From DATKQJ01 sp035534295 (GTDB lineage: Bacteria; Chloroflexota; Dormibacteria; Dormibacterales; Dormibacteraceae): a stretch of 33,442 nucleotides of DNA. The translations under genes and the position numbers were made by a program. Under the pieces are notes generated by a model. It ran no database searches, was not told the origin of the DNA, and saw only the letters and a list, made by a program, of their open reading frames with translations. Location: positions 1-33,442 of the forward strand of contig DATLSE010000018.1 of the NCBI GenBank assembly GCA_035534295.1, given 5' to 3'. Positions 1 through 8,378 of the stretch are shown in pieces. Positions within the stretch are counted from its first letter, which is position 1. Each line of letters starts with the position of its first letter.

Positions 1-530
1 TGAAGCATGTAGAAGGACGCGTCAAGGTGGAAGATCGGGTCCTTGATCCCATCTGGCGTGGTGTGCATGAAGAGCACCAAATCGCTCCAGCGGGCTCCCG
101 CGCTACCCGACAAGAGCAGCGCGATCACAGCTGAGGCCGCCAGACCGAGCCCGATCATCGGTGCCCCCATCCCCCGCTTTCGAACCCCGACCGAGCGCAG
201 GTCGACGCCTCCACGCAGTCTGTGGGCGAGGGCCAGATTGACGCCTGCGAATACGAACGCGACCAGGAAGCTCACCGCCACCAGCGCGGCCTGCAGCTCG
301 AGACGGGTGATGTACACCGCGCGCAAGCCCAGCGCCGAGTACCACTGGGACTCGGTGATGACGCCGACGATGGGCTCTGCCAGCACCACCACGCCCAGGG
401 CAGCGAGGAGAAAGCCGAGTCCGACCCAGAAGCGCCGAGGCGGGCGCGGGATCCGGATCTCTGGCATGCCCTCGAAACGAAATCCTTCAAAACCCTCGAA
501 GGGATCGCTGGGGGGATAGCGTCGGCTCAT
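1..530 (-). CDS. UPF0182-family membrane protein, N-terminal part (runs off the window)
   Basis: I read this gene directly from the minus strand: an uninterrupted frame starts with ATG at 530 (MSRRYPPSDPFEGFEGF) and leaves the window after about 176 residues. Three hydrophobic segments are visible, roughly residues 34-54, 80-101 and 124-142. The motifs ESQWYSALG and DPIFHLDASFYML match the N-terminal region of UPF0182 (COG1615) proteins, which are large multi-pass membrane proteins of unknown function with a big extracytoplasmic part. A -10-like TAAGCT (complement of 541-546) lies 10 bases before the ATG, so the leader would be very short. The family call is from remembered motifs; no function can be given. 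The C-terminal majority is missing only because the window ends. Confidence 0.82.
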   Translation of the reverse strand, partial: MSRRYPPSDPFEGFEGFRFEGMPEIRIPRPPRRFWVGLGFLLAALGVVVLAEPIVGVITESQWYSALGLRAVYITRLELQAALVAVSFLVAFVFAGVNLALAHRLRGGVDLRSVGVRKRGMGAPMIGLGLAASAVIALLLSGSAGARWSDLVLFMHTTPDGIKDPIFHLDASFYML

Positions 531-623
531 CTAGGACGCCAGCTTAGACCCAATCTGTCCTCCCGCCGGGTGATGCCTTGGCCACCGGGAGGGGCGGACC
601 CCCGGCGACTCAGCCGGCTGGGC

Positions 624-1838
624 TCACAGATTGGCGGGGTCGAGCAACTCCTCGTGGGGCCGCTCGACCGGCTGCCGTGACTGCATGATCTCGATCAAGC
701 GTTTCCGGCCCTTGGGAGGTCCGATCATGATCGCCCCGACCAGGCGGTCCTCGATGAAGAAGAGCTTGCGGTAGTACTTGTCCTGAAACGAGTAGGTCCG
801 GACCGATTCCATGTCCGGCTGGATGTCGGGGGTCACGCCCATAACCGCCATGGTCGAGCCGAACATGGTCGTGGTGTAGGTCGGTACGTCGAAGAAGTCC
901 TCGTCGTCGCCCGCCATGTTGTGCGCCGCCACCTTCCCGTGCGCCATGGCGTTGTCCCAGGTGCCCATCTGGTTGTGCTTCTGCAGCATCAGGTCGTAGA
1001 AGACGGCCACGTCGCCGGCGGCGTAGATGTCGGGAACGCCGGTGCGCAGCTTGGCATCCGTCACCACTCCGCGCCGGATCTCAACCCCGCTCCCGGCCAG
1101 GGGCTCGGTGTAATAGTCCAGCCCGACGCCGTAGCACAGGGTGTCGAAGTCGATCTGCCGTCCGGCCTGGGTCTGGCCTCGGTAGCCGGTGCCAAGGGCG
1201 CTGATACCGGTCAGCTCGTCCTCGAGGATGAACTCGACTCCCATCTCGGCGCCCATTCGCCGACACAGCTCGCCTCCCTCTTGGTCCAGGACGTAGCGCA
1301 GAAACCAGGGACCGCGCATCATCCAGGTCACCCTCTTGCCTCGATGCACGATGCCCTCGGCGAGCTCATAGGCGATGAAGCTGGCTCCCATCACGAGCAC
1401 GTGCTCGGCGCTTTCCACCCGTTCGATGATGGCCTGGGTCTCGTCCAGGGTTTGGAACGGATACAGATGGGAGACCTGGTCGGACCCCGGCCAGGGGGCC
1501 GGCTTGGGGCGCCCGCCGGTGGCGACCAGGAGCGCGTCATATGCGAATTCCTCGCCGCGATTGGTGCGTACCACCTTCTGCCCCGGATCGATCTCGGTCG
1601 CCCAGGTCTCGAGCTTGAGGTCCAGCCCGCGGTTGGTGTAATCGTCCAGGGTGCGCATCAGCACCTTCTCCTCCCGAACCTGTCCCCGCAGGTATCGCGG
1701 CAGCGCCACCCGGTTGTAGAGCGGATGCCGCTCGGCCGCGATCATCGTGATCACGGCCGCGGGGTCGCGGGCTCGGAGCTCTTCGGCACATGTCTGTCCG
1801 GCGATCCCGTTACCCAGGATCACGTAGCGTCGGCTCAA
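624..1838 (-). CDS. FAD/NAD(P)-dependent oxidoreductase (pyridine nucleotide-disulfide type)
   Basis: This 404-residue cytoplasmic flavoprotein should move electrons between NAD(P)H and a redox partner. The FAD-binding Rossmann motif GNGIAG is at residues 9-14, a second dinucleotide motif (VMGASFIAYELAE) lies near 150-160, and the ATG and AAGDVA flavin-contact motifs typical of the family are present. The segment PLYNRVALPRYLRG resembles the NirB/rubredoxin-reductase-like branch. No redox-active CxxC of the disulfide reductases is seen. It begins with TTG, whose last bases form a TTGA overlap with the stop of the upstream acetyltransferase, so it is translated as the last gene of a methyltransferase-GNAT-oxidoreductase run. 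Substrate and partner are unknown. Confidence 0.85.
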   Translation of the reverse strand: MSRRYVILGNGIAGQTCAEELRARDPAAVITMIAAERHPLYNRVALPRYLRGQVREEKVLMRTLDDYTNRGLDLKLETWATEIDPGQKVVRTNRGEEFAYDALLVATGGRPKPAPWPGSDQVSHLYPFQTLDETQAIIERVESAEHVLVMGASFIAYELAEGIVHRGKRVTWMMRGPWFLRYVLDQEGGELCRRMGAEMGVEFILEDELTGISALGTGYRGQTQAGRQIDFDTLCYGVGLDYYTEPLAGSGVEIRRGVVTDAKLRTGVPDIYAAGDVAVFYDLMLQKHNQMGTWDNAMAHGKVAAHNMAGDDEDFFDVPTYTTTMFGSTMAVMGVTPDIQPDMESVRTYSFQDKYYRKLFFIEDRLVGAIMIGPPKGRKRLIEIMQSRQPVERPHEELLDPANL

Positions 1839-2683
1839 ATCGTCAGGCCATGAACGGCCAGGCGCCAGGACTCATCGGCAAGATCGTATCCGACCCTGCG
1901 GAACGAGGCCGCACCCGGATGGTCGCGGGGCGCGAGCAGATGCACCCCGACCAGACCCCGCGTGTCAGCTTCGTAGCGCAGCTGCAGCAACAGCTCCTCG
2001 AGCGCCCCACCCCGACCGGATACGAAACTGACATCAAGACGGTCGCCCCAGCTGTCAGGACTTATGGCCAGGGCCCGCGCCCCTGGGCCCTGGCGCAGCC
2101 GGCCGGCTTCGGCCAGCCGGGCGAGCAGCCCCCGATCGAGGTCCAGGGGTTCGCTCCAGTCCGGATTGATGCCTCCATACGCCTTGAGGCAGGGGTCGGC
2201 ATCAAGTATTGGCCAGGCGGCCTCGACCCCCTCGGGGAAGACCAGCGAAGGCAGCTCGCCGCCCTCCAGGGCCGCCGCGGTCCAGGGCGCGACCTTGCCC
2301 ACCAGGCGAAATCCCTCGGACGCGGCCAGCCGCGCGGGCGCCTCGCTGCCAGTGACCATGCGGACCTCTAAAAAGCCGGATCTCCCAGCCTCCTCCACCG
2401 CCAGCTGGAGCAGGCGTCGGGCCACGCCCTGGCGGCGCCAGCTGGGGGCGACCCGCATCCCCTCGAGCAGCATCACCAGCCCGGGCAGCGGATGCAGGCG
2501 CAGCACCGCCACCAGGTCGTCGTCGACCTCCGCCGCCTGAAAGCGCGCCAGCGGATCGGATACCCATTGCTCGAAGACCGAGGGCAGATAGTCGTGGCCG
2601 CCGAACACGTCACGCGTCATCTCCTCGACCGCCGGTTGATCGGTGGGTCGGACGGACCTGAGAGTCAGGTTCGGGGGCGCCAA
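1835..2683 (-). CDS. GNAT-family acetyltransferase with a probable second GNAT-like half
   Basis: The protein is about 282 residues. Its first half, starting at LTLRSVRPTDQPAVEEM, has the GNAT pattern, with the acetyl-CoA loop RVAPSWRRQGVARRLL and the later ASEGFRLVG segment. The C-terminal half ends with ASFRRVGYDLADESWRL, which again looks like a GNAT beta-strand/helix ending, so a tandem GNAT is likely. I place the start at TTG 2683, giving a 19 bp overlap with the methyltransferase stop. The longer open frame upstream is only the shadow of that methyltransferase. A GGTGGGGG stretch sits before the TTG. The gene overlaps the next one at its own stop (TTGA). The acyl acceptor is unknown. 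Confidence 0.75.
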   Translation of the reverse strand: MAPPNLTLRSVRPTDQPAVEEMTRDVFGGHDYLPSVFEQWVSDPLARFQAAEVDDDLVAVLRLHPLPGLVMLLEGMRVAPSWRRQGVARRLLQLAVEEAGRSGFLEVRMVTGSEAPARLAASEGFRLVGKVAPWTAAALEGGELPSLVFPEGVEAAWPILDADPCLKAYGGINPDWSEPLDLDRGLLARLAEAGRLRQGPGARALAISPDSWGDRLDVSFVSGRGGALEELLLQLRYEADTRGLVGVHLLAPRDHPGAASFRRVGYDLADESWRLAVHGLTI

Positions 2684-3462
2684 TGCACGGCCCCCACCGG
2701 ATAGGGAGGAGAGCGGTAGAGCACGCCCTCGTCCGGCTCCCCTCGGATCAGCTCGCGCTCCAGGAACTCGCGCCCTCGGACCTCGTCCCACCGGGCTCCG
2801 GCCCGGCCTCGACAGTCCTCCAGCGCGGCCTCCAGATTCGGCCAGCGCTGCTCCCCCCGCTGGCTCCAAAAACTGACCTCCGGCGTCACCCCGATCTGCC
2901 TTAAAAGCATGAACAGGTCGCGCAAACAGGGCTCCCGCACCCGCTCTGGACCCGCGATGAGCTCGGCCGGATGGGGATTGGGTGCGTCCCGCAGGATGAC
3001 AAACACGCGTTCGGTTGCGGCCGCCTCGAGCCCGGTCAAAAAGCCGACCGCATCGGCGATGGGGTAGAGGACGTGGGAGCAGAGGACGAGCTCGGATGGG
3101 GCCGGCTCGGCCTCCTCCAGAGTGCTGGCGATGACGGTCACGTTGGCCAGTTCAGGAATTCGCTGGCGCATCGCCTGAGAGGGCTCGATCGCGGTCACCC
3201 AGGCCAGGCGTTCGGCCAGTGGCACGGTGTGGCGACCGACCCCGGCGCCCACGTCGAGGAGCGAGCGCTGCGGCGACAGCCAGGGCTCGAGCAGGCTCAG
3301 TACGGGATCGGGAGGGGGCGCGGGTTCGGCGGGGGCAACAGCATAGGAGCCCGCCCGCCGGGTCCAGAAGTCGGTCTGAAGAGGACCCCCGGTCTGCTCC
3401 ACGCGCCGTTCAACCAGGTCCCGCCAGTGCCTGGCCCAGTCGAATCCGATGAGGGGGTCCAC
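2665..3462 (-). CDS. Class I SAM-dependent methyltransferase
   Basis: The protein is about 265 residues from the GTG at 3462 (start VDPLIGFDWARHW). The SAM-binding motif I, LLDVGAGVGRHTVPLAE, is followed by an acidic residue in VTAIEPSQAM (motif II) and by a motif-IV-like SELVLCSHVLYPI, the standard order of a class I fold. The N-terminal DWARHWRDLVERR helix is common in uncharacterised bacterial members. It is the first gene of the minus-strand run and is divergent from the ThyX-like gene across about 225 bases. A longer frame to 3585 exists, but its extra residues are low-complexity and read across the divergent promoter region, so I reject that start. The methyl acceptor is unknown. Confidence 0.78.
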   Translation of the reverse strand: MDPLIGFDWARHWRDLVERRVEQTGGPLQTDFWTRRAGSYAVAPAEPAPPPDPVLSLLEPWLSPQRSLLDVGAGVGRHTVPLAERLAWVTAIEPSQAMRQRIPELANVTVIASTLEEAEPAPSELVLCSHVLYPIADAVGFLTGLEAAATERVFVILRDAPNPHPAELIAGPERVREPCLRDLFMLLRQIGVTPEVSFWSQRGEQRWPNLEAALEDCRGRAGARWDEVRGREFLERELIRGEPDEGVLYRSPPYPVGAVHWRPRT

Positions 3463-3673
3463 GAGATCGATTCTAGGCGAGGCGTCCAGGCGCCCCGGGG
3501 GCGATTCCCGATCGCGTCCTCGACCCTCGCCGAGGGCGTGCCGGCCGTCGACCCCGAGCCGATCCGCCCCCCTGCTGCCGCCCACCCAGGAGCGATCGGC
3601 TCGGGCGCGGCCGCAACCCCGGCGGCCGCAGCCGCAGCCGCAGAGAACGTCCGCCAGGTCCTACCCCAGCGCT

Positions 3674-3679
3674 TAGACT
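3674..3679 (+). promoter_or_regulatory. -10 element TAGACT for a leaderless ThyX-like mRNA
   Basis: TAGACT ends 8 bases before the GTG at 3688, so transcription should begin at or within a base or two of the start codon. No convincing -35 hexamer is visible. The same arrangement recurs at several other genes in the window. Confidence 0.5.
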
Positions 3680-3687
3680 CACCATTC

Positions 3688-5277
3688 GTGGCCGGCCTGC
3701 AAGGGGGCGAATTCAGCGACCTGGAGCAAGCTGCGCTTGAACCCTATTTCACCAACCTCGATCGCCCCGTGTTCGCTCTTCGAAATCTCCCCGAGGTGGT
3801 CAAGGGAGCGCTGTTCTCCCGCTACTCAAGGACGGAGAAAAGCCTGCGCCGGGTGCTGCTGGAAGAGTTTTTGGAGGAGTTGGCCGTGCCTCCCGGGAGC
3901 ACGGCCGCCGCCTCCCGCGACCCTGTGGCCGCGGCTCGGGCGGAGAGTTTTTATGAGCGCGTCCTGGTCGGGTACGGAGACGACTCGGTGGCCGAGCTCG
4001 CCGGCGCCCATCTTGCGCTTGAGGGGGTGAGCACGCTCGCGGCCAAGAGCCTGGAGGGCTCCAGGATCGGAATCTCGCCGCTCGAGAAGTCAACCCGTTA
4101 CGTTCGCTTCGATCGACCAGGATCCGATGGCCGAAGCCTCTACCACCGCGCCCCGGAGCTGGACCACCCAGCCTACGAGCCGTCCATGGATCGGCTCTTC
4201 TCCGCCTACTCCGAACTGCTGGAGCCCCTGATCGAGTCCATCCGCCTCCGCCACCCCCACACCGCCGATGAGAGCGAGCGGGCCTGGAGGTCGGCCACTC
4301 GAGCCAAGGCCCTAGACCTGCTCCGCGGCCTGTTGCCGGCTTCCACCTTGACCAATCTCGGTCTCTACGGCAACGGGCGCGCGCTCGAGTACCTGATCAC
4401 CAAGATGGCCGCCGACCCCCTGCCCGAATGCCGCTCCCTGGCTCTGCAGATGCAGGCGGAGCTGAACTCTGTCATCCCCGCCTTCGTCCGCCGCGCGCTG
4501 GACGAGCGTCACGGCCGGCCCGCCGCTGACCGCCTGCGCGACATTCAGCAGCGCGTGGGCCGGCTGGCTCCCGCCCCCCGGCCCCGGCCTGATGCGGCCG
4601 GCGTCCGCCTGCTTGATTTCGATCCGGGCGCGGAGGAGAAGGTGGTGGTGGCGGCGCTGTTCCCACACTCCGACCTGGGCTGGGAGGAGCTTCGCGCTGA
4701 GCTCCCAGACCCTGGGGCGGTGCTGGATGCAGTTCTGGACGGGCGCCAGAACCGCCGGCAGCGGCTCCCTCGGGCCTTGGAGCAGGCGGTCTACGGATTT
4801 GAGGTGGTGGCCAACTTCGCCGCCTATCGAGATCTGCAGCGGCATCGGATGCTGAGCCAGGATCGCCAGTTGCTCGGGGTCGATTTGGGCTATGACGTAC
4901 CCGAACAGCTGTCCGAATACGGTCTCCAGGACGCCTTCCGCGCGGCCATCGAACAGGCGGAATCCGCCCAGCGCCTGATGTCCTCCGCCATCGGACCAGA
5001 GCTGGCCCAGTACGCGGTTCCGCTCGCCTACCGGGTGCGTTGGTACATACGCGCCAACCTGCGCGAAATCGTCCACCTCTGCGAGCTCCGCACCACGCCC
5101 CAAGGTCACCCCGATTACCGCCGGCTGGCCCAACAGATGTTTCGGCTCGTGGCCGAGGTGCATCCGCGCCTGGCCCGCGCCGGCTTCGTCGATCTGGGGC
5201 CGGGCGACGCGTTGGAGCGACGCGCGTCCGAGCGCCGCTTGGACCACAAGCGAGAGGCGCTGGGTGAGCAGCTTTAG
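3688..5277 (+). CDS. Double-length ThyX-like protein (FAD-dependent thymidylate synthase superfamily)
   Basis: The protein is 529 residues from the GTG at 3688, about twice the usual ThyX length, and reads as two ThyX-like halves. The N-terminal half carries FYERVLVGYGDDSVAELAGAH (a form of the ThyX G-x-S-x-x-E segment) and EKSTRYVRF. The C-terminal half has RHRMLSQDRQ at about residues 385-394, resembling the ThyX signature RHRxxS, and YRVRWYIRANLREIVHLCELRT, resembling the flavin/dUMP-binding end of the fold. Canonical ThyX methylates dUMP using methylene-tetrahydrofolate and FAD. Here the signature is incomplete, so thymidylate synthase activity is not assured. It is followed 35 bases later by the thiamine-diphosphate enzyme. 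The longer frame upstream of 3688 contains Ala-rich repeats and is rejected. Confidence 0.75.
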   Translation: MAGLQGGEFSDLEQAALEPYFTNLDRPVFALRNLPEVVKGALFSRYSRTEKSLRRVLLEEFLEELAVPPGSTAAASRDPVAAARAESFYERVLVGYGDDSVAELAGAHLALEGVSTLAAKSLEGSRIGISPLEKSTRYVRFDRPGSDGRSLYHRAPELDHPAYEPSMDRLFSAYSELLEPLIESIRLRHPHTADESERAWRSATRAKALDLLRGLLPASTLTNLGLYGNGRALEYLITKMAADPLPECRSLALQMQAELNSVIPAFVRRALDERHGRPAADRLRDIQQRVGRLAPAPRPRPDAAGVRLLDFDPGAEEKVVVAALFPHSDLGWEELRAELPDPGAVLDAVLDGRQNRRQRLPRALEQAVYGFEVVANFAAYRDLQRHRMLSQDRQLLGVDLGYDVPEQLSEYGLQDAFRAAIEQAESAQRLMSSAIGPELAQYAVPLAYRVRWYIRANLREIVHLCELRTTPQGHPDYRRLAQQMFRLVAEVHPRLARAGFVDLGPGDALERRASERRLDHKREALGEQL

Positions 5278-5312
5278 GGCTCCGATCCGGCACCTCCCAG
5301 GGCGGCGCGCCG

Positions 5313-6968
5313 GTGCCTGAGATGCAGGCCGCCGGGTCGGATCAGCAACCCCTGATGGCTGTCGGCACCCTCCTCGCGCGCTCGCTCCGCGAGGCCGGGG
5401 CCGGGCCCATCTTCACCCTCAATGGGGCCCACATCTGGGGTATCTACCTTGGTGCCACCGAGCTCGACCTGAACCTGCTGGACACGCGGGACGAGCGCTC
5501 GGCCGCGTTCGCGGCGCTGGGCTGGTCAAAGCTCACCCGACGCTTGGGGGTGGCGGCCGTCACCGCCGGACCGGGGGTCACCAACGCCATCTCCGCCCTG
5601 GCCTCGGCGCGATCCGAGGACGCGCCCATGCTGCTCCTGGCGGGGCGGGCACCGATCTCGCGTTGGGGCATGGGCTCGCTGCAGGAACTGGACCAGGTCA
5701 CCTTGGTGAGTTCCCTGGTCAAATACGCCGCCACCGTGTTTGAGCCCGACCGAACTCAGGGGCTGGTCCGGGAGGCGATCGAGTCCGCGTTCGCCGCTCG
5801 CACGGGCCCGGCCTTCATCGACGTTCCGATCGACGTTTTCTTGGGTGTCGGGCGGCTGGACGAGCCGGGGGGCACGGCAGCCCAACCCCCCGGCCCGCCA
5901 GATCCAGGTCAGGTTGCGCTCGCCGCCCGGCTCCTGCGCGGGGCCACGCATCCGGTGATCGTCGCCGGCTCCGGGGTGTGGTGGGCGCATGCAGAGCAGG
6001 AGGTGGTGGAACTGGCCGAAGCCTCAGGCGCACCACTGGTCCTCAACGGCATGGCGCGGGGGATGGTCCCGCCCGACCACCACCTGTTCGCCTCCCGGGG
6101 ACGCTCGTTCTGTCTGGCCAGCGCCGACGTCGTCGTGCTCGCCGGGGTGCCGCTCGACTTCAGGCTCAACTGGGGCCTACCTCCGGTCCTGTCCGAGGAC
6201 GTTCAGCTCATCTACATCGACGGGGATGAGCTGCGTCACCATCGCCCTCCCTCGGCCGCGCTGATCGGAGACGTGCGGGCGTCTCTTGCCGCGCTGGCCG
6301 AAGTCTCGGGTCGCTCTTCGGCCACGGCGCCCTGGATCCAGCTCGTAGAGCAGGCGCGCTCTCAGGTGGTGGCTGCCGACGCTGACCTGGCGGCCTGCGA
6401 CAGCAGCCCGGTGCATCCGGCCCGGCTCGTCGCCGAGGCCGAGCGCGCGCTCGATCCGGACGCCATCGTGGTCGTCGACGGCGGCGACTTCGGCTCCTTT
6501 GCCGGGCGCATGATCCATCGTCGAGGGCCCGGCCTCTGGCTCGACGGCGGCCCCTTCGGCTGTCTCGGCGCCGGCCTGGGCCAGGCCCTGGCGGCAAAGC
6601 TCGCTCATCCCCAGCGCCAGGTGCTGCTGCTCAGCGGTGACGGAGCCTTCGGGTTCTCGGCGATGGAGTTCGACACCCTGATCCGGCATCGCGTCAACGT
6701 TGTCTGCGTGATCGCCAACAATGGCATCTGGGCGACCGAGAAGCACGCCATGGAGGACTTTCTGGGGACCTCCCTGCTCGCCGATCTGAGGCCGCAAACG
6801 CGCTACGACCTGATGGTGGCGGCGCTCGGCGGCCACGCCGAGCTGGTCAGTCGGCCACAGGAAATACGCCCCGCCCTCGAGCGCGCCTTCGCTTCGGGGC
6901 TGCCCGCCCTGGTCAACGTGATGTGCGATCCTGAAGCCCGGTACCCGCGCTCCACGGTCCTGCTTTGA
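5313..6968 (+). CDS. Thiamine-diphosphate enzyme, acetolactate synthase large-subunit-like
   Basis: The protein is 551 residues with the three-domain layout of the ALS/oxalyl-CoA decarboxylase/2-hydroxyacyl-CoA lyase superfamily. The N-terminal Pyr domain has the cofactor-activating Glu in DTRDERSAAFAALGW, followed by GVAAVTAGPGVTNAI. The central domain runs from about residue 200, and the C-terminal PP domain has the metal/diphosphate motif GDGAFGFSAMEFDTL ending in NNGIW. It would carboligate or decarboxylate 2-keto acids in the cytoplasm. No small regulatory subunit or other ilv gene is adjacent, so branched-chain synthesis is not established, and glyoxylate- or acyl-CoA-type chemistry is equally possible. 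The start is GTG 5313; ATG 5322 is the alternative. Glutamate dehydrogenase follows 23 bases later. Confidence 0.82.
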   Translation: MPEMQAAGSDQQPLMAVGTLLARSLREAGAGPIFTLNGAHIWGIYLGATELDLNLLDTRDERSAAFAALGWSKLTRRLGVAAVTAGPGVTNAISALASARSEDAPMLLLAGRAPISRWGMGSLQELDQVTLVSSLVKYAATVFEPDRTQGLVREAIESAFAARTGPAFIDVPIDVFLGVGRLDEPGGTAAQPPGPPDPGQVALAARLLRGATHPVIVAGSGVWWAHAEQEVVELAEASGAPLVLNGMARGMVPPDHHLFASRGRSFCLASADVVVLAGVPLDFRLNWGLPPVLSEDVQLIYIDGDELRHHRPPSAALIGDVRASLAALAEVSGRSSATAPWIQLVEQARSQVVAADADLAACDSSPVHPARLVAEAERALDPDAIVVVDGGDFGSFAGRMIHRRGPGLWLDGGPFGCLGAGLGQALAAKLAHPQRQVLLLSGDGAFGFSAMEFDTLIRHRVNVVCVIANNGIWATEKHAMEDFLGTSLLADLRPQTRYDLMVAALGGHAELVSRPQEIRPALERAFASGLPALVNVMCDPEARYPRSTVLL

Positions 6969-6991
6969 GGACTCTTGATTAAGGTGGTGAG

Positions 6992-8278
6992 GTGATCAGC
7001 GCCAGCCGGCCCCCCGAACCGCCCTCCGCCGCGGAGGGCTCGGAGGACTGGCGTACTGCCCAGGCCCAGTTTGACCAGGCGGCCGACCTGATCGGCCTGG
7101 AGCCGGAGATGAGGCAGATCCTGCGCGAGGTCCAGCGCGAGTTCACCTGCCACTTTCCAGTCGAGATGGACGACGGTCGGGTCGAGGTATACACCGGATA
7201 CCGGGTTCAGCACAACATCAACCGCGGCCCGGCCAAGGGGGGACTTCGATACCACCCGCACGTATCGCTGGGCGAGGTCAAGGCACTGGCCATGTGGATG
7301 ACCTGGAAGTGCGCGGTGGTCAACATTCCGTTCGGCGGAGCCAAGGGCGGCGTCGTGGTCGATCCCCGAGGCTTGAGCCGGCGCGAACTGGAGAAGCTGA
7401 CGCGCCGATTCGCGACCGAAATCGCGGTCCTGGTCGGACCCGATCGCGACATACCCGCGCCCGACGTCAACACCGACGGACAGGTCATGGCCTGGTTCAT
7501 GGACACCATCTCGATGCATCGCGGTTATTCGGTCCCGGCCGCGGTGACGGGCAAACCGGTCGAGGTCGGTGGTTCCCTGGGCCGGATCGAAGCCACCGGA
7601 CGCGGGGTCATGATCTGCACCCTCGCCGCGCTCGCAGACCTCGGCATCAAGCCCCACCAGGCCCGCGTCGCGGTGCAGGGCTTCGGCAACGTAGGAAGCA
7701 TCTCGGCCCGCCTGCTGGAAGAGGCGGGGTGCACCATCGTGGCCGTCTCCGACCAGTACGGCGGGGTCGCCAACCCGCTCGGCCTCTCGATCAAAGCGCT
7801 GCTCGAGCATCAGCGCAGCAGCGGCGGCCTGGGCGGCTTTGCCGGGGCCACGGATACCGACTCGGACGCGCCGCTGAGCGCGGAATGTGAGGTTCTGATT
7901 CCTGCTGCGCTGGGCAATCAGCTCACGGCGGCCAACGCCTCTGGCGTCCGGGCTCGGCTCGTGGTCGAGGCCGCCAACGGCCCCACCGCACCCGCGGCAG
8001 ATGCCATCTTCGCCCAACGGGGAGTGGTCGTGGTGCCGGATATTCTCGCCAACGCCGGGGGCGTGACCGTGAGCTATTTCGAGTGGGTGCAGGATCTTCA
8101 GTCGTTCTTCTGGTCCGAGCGCGAGGTCAACCAGAAGCTCCAGTCGATCATGGAGCGTGCCTTCTCCGACGTCCGCTCGCTGGCCCAGGAGCGCTCCATC
8201 AGTCTGCGCATGGCGGCCTACGTCCAGGCCGTCGGCCGTGTGGCGCAGGCCACCCGCGATCGCGGGCTCTATCCCTGA
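6992..8278 (+). CDS. gdhA: Glutamate dehydrogenase (Glu/Leu/Phe/Val dehydrogenase family)
   Basis: The protein is 428 residues and interconverts glutamate with 2-oxoglutarate and ammonia using NAD(P). The catalytic-domain motif RGPAKGGLRYHPHVSLGEVK and the glycine-rich IPFGGAKGGVVVDP with its catalytic Lys are intact. The Rossmann motif RVAVQGFGNVGSI lies in the C-terminal half, and the late VSYFEWVQDLQSFFW segment is typical. A strong ribosome site (AAGGTGGTGAG) directly precedes the GTG start at 6992, which is unusual in a window dominated by leaderless starts. It sits 23 bases after the thiamine-diphosphate enzyme, so the two may be co-transcribed. The coenzyme choice (NAD or NADP) was not determined. 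Confidence 0.93.
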   Translation: MISASRPPEPPSAAEGSEDWRTAQAQFDQAADLIGLEPEMRQILREVQREFTCHFPVEMDDGRVEVYTGYRVQHNINRGPAKGGLRYHPHVSLGEVKALAMWMTWKCAVVNIPFGGAKGGVVVDPRGLSRRELEKLTRRFATEIAVLVGPDRDIPAPDVNTDGQVMAWFMDTISMHRGYSVPAAVTGKPVEVGGSLGRIEATGRGVMICTLAALADLGIKPHQARVAVQGFGNVGSISARLLEEAGCTIVAVSDQYGGVANPLGLSIKALLEHQRSSGGLGGFAGATDTDSDAPLSAECEVLIPAALGNQLTAANASGVRARLVVEAANGPTAPAADAIFAQRGVVVVPDILANAGGVTVSYFEWVQDLQSFFWSEREVNQKLQSIMERAFSDVRSLAQERSISLRMAAYVQAVGRVAQATRDRGLYP

Positions 8279-8322
8279 CCGTCATCGCAGAGTTGGCCGC
8301 GCACATTTCTTCGAGCGCTAGC

Positions 8323-8353
8323 GGGCGGCCCCCGGGGCATGCGCTCGCCGCCC
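8323..8353 (+). terminator. Possible hairpin after gdhA
   Basis: GGGCGGC (8323-8329) can pair with GCCGCCC (8347-8353) across a 17-base GC-rich loop. There is no T-run after it. It lies in the only gap between gdhA and the DedA gene, so a terminator role is plausible but weakly supported. Confidence 0.3.
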
Positions 8354-8378
8354 GAGCCGTGGCGCCGCCGAAGCAATC

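Noticed and set aside
921..1853. 310-codon plus-strand frame opposite the FAD oxidoreductase
   Set aside because: Low-complexity His/Gly/Leu composition and no domain; the minus strand encodes a clear flavoprotein.
3605..3645. GCCGCA-type short tandem repeat upstream of the ThyX-like gene
   Set aside because: It is an imperfect Ala-coding microsatellite in a non-coding, GC-rich stretch; there is no sign that it is a binding array or CRISPR.
4312..5247. 311-codon open frame antisense to the ThyX-like gene
   Set aside because: Shadow frame with no motif; the sense frame carries the ThyX-like signatures.
6803..8017. 404-codon open frame antisense to gdhA
   Set aside because: The plus-strand frame encodes a complete glutamate dehydrogenase with all motifs; the long antisense frame is a by-product of high GC content.
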